Assembly (NCBI RefSeq): GCF_900074915.1 | Contig: NZ_LT222319.1 | Span: 1,237,001 to 1,301,000, forward strand | Origin: Pseudomonas cerasi | GTDB taxonomy: Bacteria > Pseudomonadota > Gammaproteobacteria > Pseudomonadales > Pseudomonadaceae | Direction of reading: 5' to 3' | Length of the DNA stretch: 64,000 bases | Notes under the pieces: generated by a model | The model's database searches: none | Told to the model about the DNA's origin: nothing | Seen by the model: the letters and a program-made list of their open reading frames with translations, nothing else | Program-made: the position numbers and the translations under genes | Shown: piece by piece, positions 26,647 through 34,179 of the stretch | Numbering within the stretch: position 1 is the first letter of the stretch | Layout: each line of letters starts with the position of its first letter

Positions 26647-27591
26647 CTAAACGACCAGCCGATGCGGTTGCCAAGCGCTGCCCTGCTGGTCTTGCGCGTC
26701 AATCACCAGACTTTGCCTTGCCGGTGCGTCAAACATCGAGCGCAGGTTCTTTTCGATGGTGTTGCACAGGTCTTCCATGCGGATCCGGTGCTGGCTGGCG
26801 CCGAACGGGGCTTGCAGGTCAGTGCCGATGCGGTCCATTGCCAGCAGCATGCAGCCGACCACCGTGGATATCGCCGGGGTGAACCAGCCCAGAGTGGTCA
26901 CCATGCTCAGCGGCATGATGATGCAGAACAGGGTACTGAACAGTCTGGGGAAATAGACATACGGGTAGGGCAGCGGCGTATTGGCGATGCGCTCCATTCC
27001 GCCCTGGCAGTTGGACAGCTCGACCATGGTCGACTCCAGTCGCGCCAGGCGGATGCTGTCGATTCGCCCTCCGGCAAACTCTTCGGAGATCATGGCCGCC
27101 GAGCCATTGAGGATGTCATTGGGAAAGTTGTTGCTCTCTTTTGCGCGCTGAATCTCGGAATCCGATAACAGCCCTTCAAGTTTCGCTTTGCTGACATCGC
27201 CTTTCAAATGAGCGCGCAGTGCCCGCAGGTAAGCCATGTGACGATTGAACAGCACTTCTTTCACCGGGTTGCCGCGCTCATCGGCGTTGCCTTCAATCAA
27301 GGTCAGTACCTGACGGCCATAGCTGCGCGAGCTGTTGACCATCGCGCCCCATAACGTGCGTGCCTCCCACCAGCGGTTGTAGGCGCTGGAATTGCGAAAG
27401 CTGATCAGCACGATAAGCGCCGAGCACAACAGCGTAAGCGGCATCAGCGGGAGATCTATCCCAGCACCCTGGACCAACATGAAGTCCATGGTCACGGCCA
27501 CGTCCCAGAGCAGAAGCCAGAACAGTGACCAGCCAACGTAGGTGACCGTTCTGCTGATGCACCGCCATTTTTTTTCAAAAGGACCAGACAT
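26647..27591 (-). CDS. bestrophin-like channel (YneE/UPF0187 family)
   Basis: This 314-residue membrane protein has the bacterial bestrophin pattern: YVGWSLFWLLLWDVAVTMDF (helix 1), SALIVLISFRNSSAYNRWWEARTLWGAMVNSSRSYGRQVL (the conserved FRNSxAYxRWWEAR block), and further helices near IIMPLSMVTTLGWFTPAISTVVG. Bacterial members form pentameric ion channels in the inner membrane. I chose the ATG at 27591, seven bases after AAGGAG. The open frame extends 21 codons further without a site. It is the last gene before the first hrp box and so marks the border between ordinary chromosome and the conserved effector locus. Confidence 0.9.
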   Translation of the reverse strand: MSGPFEKKWRCISRTVTYVGWSLFWLLLWDVAVTMDFMLVQGAGIDLPLMPLTLLCSALIVLISFRNSSAYNRWWEARTLWGAMVNSSRSYGRQVLTLIEGNADERGNPVKEVLFNRHMAYLRALRAHLKGDVSKAKLEGLLSDSEIQRAKESNNFPNDILNGSAAMISEEFAGGRIDSIRLARLESTMVELSNCQGGMERIANTPLPYPYVYFPRLFSTLFCIIMPLSMVTTLGWFTPAISTVVGCMLLAMDRIGTDLQAPFGASQHRIRMEDLCNTIEKNLRSMFDAPARQSLVIDAQDQQGSAWQPHRLVV

Positions 27592-27745
27592 TGCGGCACT
27601 CCTTTGCTGGGTTGGAAGAGGTTTGGCGCGGTCAATCAACACGCCACGCTGCAAACTTACTGACCGAGGCTTAAAGCTCGCTTAATTCTCCATGGTGGCG
27701 AAACAGTCACGCCTGTCTTGACCATGGCGGCCCATGCCGACAGCT

Positions 27746-27774
27746 GGAACCCCCGGCACAGTTGCGACCACACA
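27746..27774 (+). promoter_or_regulatory. hrp box upstream of hopAA1
   Basis: GGAACC at 27746 and CCACACA at 27768 are separated by 16 bases, a full match to the HrpL-dependent consensus. Transcription would start near 27781, leaving a leader of about 150 bases before the hopAA1 ATG. Confidence 0.9.
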
Positions 27775-27933
27775 GCCTTGTCGGTCCTCTTCGCTGACGG
27801 GCACCCGGACGTTTGCAATTCCTATCACTCTCGGACCGACGCCCCATTGCCTTGCCTGTTCACAAGCAAGTCGTCCGGCCAGACCCGTCTCGTCGCGTTG
27901 CTACGCAACTTACGCAATAGAGAGGGAGTTTCC

Positions 27934-29385
27934 ATGAACATCAACCGAACCGGCAGCCCGCACCCCAGCATCGAGCTGGAGCGGTTTTATTCCGCATCGG
28001 AATCGTCTGCCTCCAGTTCCGTACGCGAGCTCAGCAGTGCCGAGCAGACCAATCTGCAAGCTATTACCGATTACTTGAAAGATCATGTGTTCGCTGCGCA
28101 CAAACTGCCGTTGAGTGAGTCGGCCGTCGATCAGGACGCTGTTCATGCGCATAACGAGCAGATCGACAACATCATCGATACTCGCGCCAGACGCTTGCTG
28201 GACGAGGGCGAAACGCCTGCCAGCATTGGCGAAACCTTCGCCAAGGCGTAGAAGTTCGACAGGATGGCAACCACCGCTTCGACCGCGCTACGTGCCACGC
28301 CGTTTGCCGCTGCGTCGGTGTTGCAGTACATGCAGCCTGCCATCAACAAGGGCGACTGGCTGCCGACGCCGCTCAAACCCCTGACGCCATTTGTATCCGG
28401 AGCGCTGTCCGGTGTCATGGATCAGGTGGGCACTACGGTCATGAATCGCGCCACGGGCGACCTGCACTACCTGAGCACCTCGCCTGAGAAACTGCATGAT
28501 GCGATGGCTGCTTCCGTGAAGCGTCATTCGCCGGGTGTCATGCGTCAGGCGGTCGATCTGGGCATTGCCGTTCAGACTTACAGTGCGCGTAATGCGGTGC
28601 GTACCGTGCTGGCGCCAGCACTGGCATCCAGACCCGCCGTGCAGGGTGCGGTCGACATCAGCGTGTCGGCCGCAGGTGGCCTGGCGGCCAACGCGGGGTT
28701 CGGCAATCGGATGCTCAGTGTGCAGGCGCGTGATCACCTGCGCGGCGGTGCATTCGTGCTCGGCATCAAGGACAAGGAACCCAAGGCAGACTTGAGCGAA
28801 GAAACCGACTGGCTTGAGGCCTACAATGCGATCAAGTCAGCCAGCTACGCCGGCGCGGCGCTGAACGCCGGCAAGCGGATGGCGGGTCTGCCGCTTGACG
28901 TCGCCACCGACGGCCTGAAAGCGGTGAGAAGCCTGGTGTCGGCCACCGGTCTTGCGCAAAACGGGCTGGCCCTGGCGGGCGGCTTTGCCGGCGTGGGCAA
29001 ATTGCAGGAGATGGCGACCAAAAATATCACTGACCCGGCCACCAAGGCGGCGGTCAGCCAACTGACCAATATGGCCGGCTCGGCAGGTGTGTTCGCAGCC
29101 TGGACCACGGCCGCAGTCGCAACCGATCCCACAGTGAAAAAGGCCGAGTCGTTCTTGCAGGATACGGTTAAATCGGCGGCGTCGAGTTCGACCAGCTATG
29201 TAGCCGATCAGACTGTCAAGCTGGCCAGGGCGGGCATCGACGCGAGTAGTGAGGCGATTGCTGCGACGGGGGCATCCCTGCGTGACACATTACGTCGTCG
29301 CAATGCTCGTGAGCCGGACATCGAAGAGGGTGGCATTGCAGCGGGTTCACCTAGCGCGGTGCCGTTCCAGCCAGGGCGCTCATAA
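27934..29385 (+). pseudogene. hopAA1: type III effector HopAA1, interrupted by an amber codon
   Basis: The frame starts at 27934 (MNINRTGSPHPSIELERFYS) behind GAGGGAG and would encode 483 residues ending IPF/VPFQPGRS-like, matching the HopAA1 effector of the conserved effector locus. Codon 106 (28249-28251) is TAG in GCG-TAG-AAG-TTC, where family members have a Glu codon (FAKAEK). The frame continues uninterrupted on both sides, so a single G-to-T change explains it. The 105-residue product keeps the N-terminal secretion region but no effector domain. An ATG at 28264, 13 bases beyond the stop, could allow restart, but that protein would lack the secretion signal. Transcription should be driven by HrpL. 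Confidence 0.88.
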
Positions 29386-29411
29386 GCGTCTCCAACCATA
29401 GCCGGTAAAGG

Positions 29412-29443
29412 AAAGGGGCGCCCTCTATGGAATGCGCCCCTTT
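29412..29443. terminator. bidirectional terminator hopAA1/hrpW1
   Basis: AAAGGGGCGC and GCGCCCCTTT form a perfect 10-bp stem with a 12-base loop, with A and T runs at the outer ends. It lies between the 3' ends of the convergent hopAA1 and hrpW1 genes, where a shared Rho-independent terminator is expected. Confidence 0.85.
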
Positions 29444-29468
29444 GCTTGTTCCTCATGTATGCGTCGTA

Positions 29469-30680
29469 TCAAAGCTCGGTGTGCTGGGTAGACGCCTTGG
29501 TCTTGTCATAGGCGTGCTTGACGTCGCTCATGGCGATGTCGCCAGTGGCCAGCTTCAGGTTATCGCTGTCGCTTTTGACGAGTGCGAACTTGCCATGGGT
29601 GGCGTCCACGCCATTGAGCTCGACACTCATGTCATCAAACTGTTTGCCGCCATTGGTGCGGACCAGCGTACCGAAATCGGTGGCTTTGAAACCGTCGACT
29701 TTCAGGTGAGTATCGGCGTTGAGTTGAATGACCTTGTCATCGGCACCGTTGGCGCTGCTGTTAGTGATGTTCAGGTTGGTCACTTTTGCGCCTCCTTCGC
29801 CCTTGACCGTGATCATGTCTTCACCGACGTTCTGGGCGTGCACGTTATCAATGGTGACTTGCTCCGAGTTTTTGGCATTCACGTGGATGCCGTCGGCTTC
29901 GTTCTCACCCAGGTTCACGTTTTTCAGCACAGCGCCTTCGGCCAGTTCGAACAGGGGCTTCTGATGTTCGTCCTGGTCGCCGGTGCCCATCGACTTGTCG
30001 GCGGTAAAGGTTGCACCGTGACCGTCAAACACCTGGCCAGCACCTACTTTGATGGTGTCTTTCACGACATTGACGTTGCCGGATTGCTCAAGGGATCCCG
30101 TTGTATCCGAAACCGTGCCGTTGCCCGAGCTGCGGCCGGGATTGGCCAGTTGCGGGGTGACTTGAGGCGTTACGCCATCACTGCCACCGCCACCGCCACC
30201 GCCACCGCCACCGCCACCGGTTCCGTCCTCGGTCGAAGGCGTGCCGCCGCCCTCGTCACCGCCTGAAGCTTCCTGCGTACCACCGTCACCGCCTTCGGTC
30301 GATGGCGTACCGAGTCCGCCATTGTTTTGAAACGGGTCTTGCCACTCGTTGGAGTCCTGACCCGTGTCCTGTTTTTTATTGAGGTTCATGAGCATTTGCA
30401 GCAGCGATGTGACGAGCGCGCTGAGCAGCTTGACGACGTTGGACTGCGGGTCAGTTGCAGCGCTGCTGTCGGTGGGGCTTTGAACCGTATTGTCGGGTTT
30501 TCCGAAACTGACGTCTTTCTGGCTGGCAGTGTCGAACAGCAGGGTACTCGGGTCGACGGCCTGTGCAGTGCTCTCCTCGCTGAACGTATTGGTCTGTGGG
30601 CTCTTGCCGCTCAGCGCCGAGAAGTCCAGCTGGGTTGAAGCGGGTTGGTAGGTGGTGGAGGAGTTGATACCGATGCTCAT
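29469..30680 (-). CDS. hrpW1: HrpW1 harpin with pectate-lyase domain
   Basis: This 403-residue type III helper protein has two parts. The N-terminal ~185 residues are harpin-like: Ser/Gln/Gly-rich, cysteine-poor, with an amphipathic helix VVKLLSALVTSLLQMLMNL and the repeats GGLGTPST and GGGTPST. The C-terminal part from about residue 190 is a class III pectate-lyase domain (DTIKVGAGQVFDGHGATFTAD, then parallel-beta-helix repeats). It is exported to the plant apoplast, binds pectate and aids translocation of effectors. A glycine run encoded by seven tandem 6-bp units links the halves. A hrp box lies about 125 bases upstream, back to back with that of shcM. Confidence 0.95.
   Translation of the reverse strand: MSIGINSSTTYQPASTQLDFSALSGKSPQTNTFSEESTAQAVDPSTLLFDTASQKDVSFGKPDNTVQSPTDSSAATDPQSNVVKLLSALVTSLLQMLMNLNKKQDTGQDSNEWQDPFQNNGGLGTPSTEGGDGGTQEASGGDEGGGTPSTEDGTGGGGGGGGGGGGSDGVTPQVTPQLANPGRSSGNGTVSDTTGSLEQSGNVNVVKDTIKVGAGQVFDGHGATFTADKSMGTGDQDEHQKPLFELAEGAVLKNVNLGENEADGIHVNAKNSEQVTIDNVHAQNVGEDMITVKGEGGAKVTNLNITNSSANGADDKVIQLNADTHLKVDGFKATDFGTLVRTNGGKQFDDMSVELNGVDATHGKFALVKSDSDNLKLATGDIAMSDVKHAYDKTKASTQHTEL
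30183..30224. repeat. 6-bp tandem repeat within hrpW1 (glycine tract)
   Basis: Seven uninterrupted GCCACC units (GGTGGC on the coding strand) encode the glycine tract between the harpin and pectate-lyase halves of HrpW1. As the unit is six bases, length changes by slippage would keep the frame and only alter linker length. Confidence 0.9.
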
Positions 30681-30805
30681 GGTGCTTTACCTCGATGGGA
30701 TGGACATATGAACCAGCGTCGTCTTCCGGAGTTACCGGCGTTGATCGCCGCGTCCTTGTCGGGCTCTATAGGTCGATGAGGACTCTGCCTTGGCGTTGCC
30801 CGAAG

Positions 30806-30833
30806 TGAGTGGCAACACGGTGGGATGGGTTCC
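30806..30833 (-). promoter_or_regulatory. hrp box upstream of hrpW1
   Basis: On the minus strand GGAACC (30833-30828) and CCACTCA (30812-30806) are separated by 15 bases, a full match to the HrpL consensus. It is divergent from the shcM hrp box, the two boxes being about 65 bases apart. Confidence 0.9.
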
Positions 30834-30897
30834 CGTTTGTGTGCGTTGACTGGCGATGATCCCGATGTACGTGTCTGGAGAGGCCGACTCGCCCCAA

Positions 30898-30926
30898 GGA
30901 ACCAAAACACCTTGCCCTCCGACTCA
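30898..30926 (+). promoter_or_regulatory. hrp box upstream of shcM-hopM1
   Basis: GGAACC at 30898 is followed after 16 bases by CGACTCA, one mismatch (C to G) from CCACNNA. Position, about 60 bases before the shcM ATG, supports a working HrpL promoter, perhaps weaker than the consensus ones. Confidence 0.78.
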
Positions 30927-30984
30927 GTGCGCGCACGCCAGCAAAAAAATGGTGTGGACCCACATCGCACTCAGAGGCCGTGAA

Positions 30985-31479
30985 ATGAACAAAAATGATG
31001 AGTATCAAACGCTTATAAATGAGATTTGCGCGCTCAGCCTGATCTCCGAACCCGAACGTTTTTACGAGTCAGCCAATTTCAAAATCAGCGACGTCGACTT
31101 CACCCTTCACTATCAGGATCGCGACGAGGGGCGTGCGATTCTGATCTATGGGGATATGGGCGCGTTGCCCGCGCGCAATCGCGACAGCGCATTGCTGGCG
31201 TTGATGGACATCAACTTTCATATGTGTTCGGGTGCCCACAGCCCGGCTTTCTCCTGGAATGCCCAGACCGGCCGAGTGCTGCTGATGGGATCGATAGGCC
31301 TTGAACGAGCGACAGCCGAGGGCGTGCTGTTGTTGATGAAGTCCTTTGCCGACCTGGCCAGAGAGTGGCGCGAACACGGTTTCATGGGACCGGTGGGCAC
31401 TGCGGGTGCCCCGCTCAATATGCCCGCTTCCAAGGCAACCATGCGTGATAATCCTGCGAGCGCCGGGAGGTTCCAATGA
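30985..31479 (+). CDS. shcM: ShcM, type III chaperone for HopM1
   Basis: This is a 164-residue small acidic protein of the class I type III chaperone type. It has an N-terminal helix (MNKNDEYQTLINEICALSLI), the alternating strand pattern KISDVDFTLHYQD and RAILIYGDMG, and a central helix RDSALLALMDINFH. It should bind the N-terminal part of HopM1 in the bacterial cytoplasm and deliver it to the secretion system. The ATG at 30985 lies after the hrp box, while the longer open frame from 30856 starts upstream of the box and is rejected. Its stop overlaps the hopM1 ATG (ATGA), so translation is coupled. ShcM itself looks intact although its client gene is frameshifted. Confidence 0.92.
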   Translation: MNKNDEYQTLINEICALSLISEPERFYESANFKISDVDFTLHYQDRDEGRAILIYGDMGALPARNRDSALLALMDINFHMCSGAHSPAFSWNAQTGRVLLMGSIGLERATAEGVLLLMKSFADLAREWREHGFMGPVGTAGAPLNMPASKATMRDNPASAGRFQ

Positions 31480-33564
31480 TCGGCACACGAGTCGGCGGAT
31501 CAGGCAGTACCGAGATCGTCCAGGCGAACCAGCCGCAGCCAGCTGCCGCTGTCGCCCAGGCTCATCCACACGCGGTAAGCCCGGGCAGCAACCCGCCGCT
31601 GACCGCCAGCCAGTCGGCGGCGCAGGCGCCGGAAAGCTCGGCGGCTGGCGCCGCTCGCCTGCCAGTCGCGCCGCGACATCTGCCGACATTGCAGAAGTTT
31701 CGTGCCGAACAGCCCACCGTACAAGGCACTTCCACACCGACTATCAGCTCTAACGCGGCCCTGCTGATCGGCAGTTTGTTGCAGTCTGAAAAGCTGCCCT
31801 TCGAAGTCATGGCCGCCCGGTTGGCGCCTGAGCGTTATGAGTTGAAACAGTTTCATGGCTCCGACTTGCAGCAAACGCTCGGACGATTCGCTGAGCCAGG
31901 GCATGTGCCAGGCAAGGCCGAGACCGAGCAACTGATCAAGGGCTTTGCCCAGTCGCTCGCAGACCAGCTGGAACACTTCCAGCTCATGCACGACGCGACG
32001 GCTGATGGATTCGGCCCCGGAGGGCTGCGCGACCGCAACACGCTGGGTCAGTCAGGCTGCGCTGGGCGAATACGCCGGTCGGGCGAGTAAGTCCATCGAA
32101 GCGGGGTTGAACCACAGTCTCGCGGTGCTGGACGAACGCATCGCCGCACTGGACAGTCAATTGGAGGGCGCCAATGAGGGCAGCAGACCGAGTCTGCTGA
32201 TGGATAGACAGGCGCTGGAAACGGCCAGAGCGATGCTGAGCGACCTGCACGCCGACTTCTGCAAATCGCCTGAAGCCAAGCGGCTGAATGCCGTTGCCGC
32301 TCACACGCAAATGGATGCTCTGATCGACAAGCTGAACGTTGATCGCAACTCGGTCGGCGGCTGGAAGGGGGTCGGTCCGATCGTCGCGGCAGCGGTGCCG
32401 CAGTTTATGGTGTCCATGCTCCACCTGGGGTATATCCTTACGGCCACCGGTGACGCGATGAAAGATGCCGTTCCCGGAAAGAGCGCCGACGCCAGCATGA
32501 AGCGGGCCCTGGCCGTAGGACTGACTGCCGGGGTGGCTCATGAGGGCATTACCAACCTGTTGAAGCCGATCGTGCAGGCCGGGTTTCAGAAAACCGGCCT
32601 CAATGAGCGGCTGAATATGGTACCGCTCAAGGGGATTGATACCGACTCGGTGATTCCCGACCCTTTTGAGTTGAAGAACGACAACGGCGCACTGGTCAGA
32701 AAAACACCTGAAGAAGCCGCTGAGGACAAAGCCTTCGTCGAAAGCGAGCGAGCGGTTTTGAATCAGAAAAAGGTTCAGGTTTCGTCCACCCACCCACTGG
32801 GTGAGATGATCCCCTACGGTGCCTTTGGTGGCGGGCAGGCGGTACGCCAGATGCTGAATGATTTCAATCTGCTCAATGGCCAGACCCTGTCGGCCAGAGC
32901 GGTGACCTCCGGGATCGCCGGGGCCATATCAGCCACCACCCAGACCATTGCACAGCTGAACTCGACCTATGTCGATCCGCGCGGACGCAAGATCCCGGTC
33001 TTCACCCCGGACCGCGCCAATGCCGACCTGGGCAAGGACCTGGCCAAAGGCCTGGACCTTCGCGAGCCGGCGGTACGCACCGCGTTCTACAGCAAGGCTG
33101 TTTCAGGTGTGCAGAGCGCAGCGCTGAACGGCGCGCTACCACCGGTGGCAGTCCAGCCCGAAGGTACATCCGGCACGCTCAGCGCGGGTAATATCCTGCG
33201 CAACATGGCGCTGGCGGCAACCGGTTCGGTGTCTTACCTGTCGACCCTGTATGCCAACCAGTCGGTTACGGCCGAGGCCAAGGCCTTGAAAGAGGCGGGC
33301 ATGGGCGGCGCCACGCCAATGGTAGCCCGCACTGAAACCGCCCTGAGCAACATCCGCCATCCGGACAGAGCTTCACTGCCGCATACGTTCCAGCCAGCTA
33401 CCCTGGGTGGCGTCCCCAGAGCCGTGGAAAACGCCTATCACATGGCCAGGGGTGCGCTGCAATTACCGACCCAGGTGGTGGTCGATACGGTGCGTGTCGT
33501 GGAAGACGGCGTAGCAAGCGGCGTGTCCTCGTTGCGCGATGCACTCAAACCAGCGGAAACATAA
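31476..33564 (+). pseudogene. hopM1: type III effector HopM1, frameshifted
   Basis: HopM1 is translocated into plant cells and suppresses basal defence through vesicle traffic. Its first ~189 residues are read from 31476 (to HDATADGFGPGGLRDRNTL). From about 32045 the conserved continuation VSQAALGEYAGRASKSIEAG runs in the next frame to a stop at 33564. The shift is therefore +1 or -2 within CTGGGTCAG at 32043-32051. Comparison with the remembered family motif TLAVSQ favours loss of two bases. Unrepaired, the product ends after 204 residues, covering mainly the chaperone-binding region. Repaired, it would have about 695 residues, near the family length. The downstream frame shows no further damage, so the event is recent or a sequencing error. 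Confidence 0.88.
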
Positions 33565-33660
33565 TCGCCAGCAGTTGATGACGCCGCTGCTGTCGAACTG
33601 ACGGCGATGGAGGAGGGGCGCCGACGCTGACGAAAGCAACCAGGGCTGAGCCTTTCTTTT

Positions 33661-33688
33661 GGAACCGACAGCGCCAGGCAGCCACTCA
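33661..33688 (+). promoter_or_regulatory. hrp box upstream of shcE, -10 motif in a hairpin loop
   Basis: GGAACC at 33661 and CCACTCA at 33682 are separated by 15 bases, a full consensus match lying 40 bases before the shcE start. The CCACTCA heptamer is exactly the loop of an 8-bp inverted repeat, CCAGGCAG (33674-33681) and CTGCCTGG (33689-33696). The same site could thus serve as a hairpin at the end of the hopM1 transcript. Confidence 0.82.
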
Positions 33689-33728
33689 CTGCCTGGTCAG
33701 CTCAGGCTTTTCTTAAAGGACTATGACG

Positions 33729-34118
33729 ATGAATACCTCGCAACATGAGTTTTCCCGTTTCATCACTGCGCTGGGTACCCAGCTTGGCACTTCGCTTACC
33801 TGGCAGAACGGGGTATGCGCGCTGTATGACGGCCAGGATAACGAAGCCGCCGTCATCGAGCTGCCCGAGCACAGTGAAATGGTCATCTTTCATTGCCGCG
33901 TCGGGCGCTGCCCTGAACGCACTGCCGATTTGCAGCATTTGTTGAGCCTGAACTTCGATGTCGCCCGTTTGCACGGTTGCTGGTTTGCCGTCGATCAGGG
34001 CGATGTACGTCTGTGTGCGCAACGTGAGCTGTTGTCGCTCGATGAGCCAGCCTTTTGCGACGTGACGCGTGGCTTTATTGCTCAGGCACGCGAAGCCCGC
34101 GCATTTCTGCACGCCTGA
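33729..34118 (+). CDS. shcE: ShcE (AvrF), type III chaperone for AvrE1
   Basis: This 129-residue chaperone-type protein begins MNTSQHEFSRFITALGTQLG with the usual alpha-beta pattern of class I chaperones (VCALYDGQDNEAAVIELPE, MVIFHCRVG, ADLQHLLSLNFDVAR). In the avrE locus this gene, first called avrF, encodes the partner needed for AvrE delivery. The ATG at 33729 has AAAGGA eight bases upstream. The ATG at 33723 is too close to that site. It is read towards avrE1 from its own hrp box, so both would be induced together by HrpL. A 15-bp terminator hairpin separates the two convergent genes. Confidence 0.92.
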   Translation: MNTSQHEFSRFITALGTQLGTSLTWQNGVCALYDGQDNEAAVIELPEHSEMVIFHCRVGRCPERTADLQHLLSLNFDVARLHGCWFAVDQGDVRLCAQRELLSLDEPAFCDVTRGFIAQAREARAFLHA

Positions 34119-34132
34119 GCAGACGGGGGTGC

Positions 34133-34168
34133 ACGCAAAAGCGCCGCTTCCATGCGGCGCTTTTGCGT
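34133..34168. terminator. bidirectional terminator shcE/avrE1
   Basis: ACGCAAAAGCGCCGC and GCGGCGCTTTTGCGT form a perfect 15-bp stem around the six-base loop TTCCAT, with A/T runs within the stem. It sits in the 61-base gap between the convergent shcE and avrE1 stop codons and should end both transcripts. Confidence 0.92.
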
Positions 34169-34179
34169 TGTTTCAGCTA

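Noticed and set aside
31466..31472. Minus-strand GGAACC at the shcM/hopM1 junction
   Set aside because: There is no -10 motif at the right distance, and no minus-strand gene starts there.
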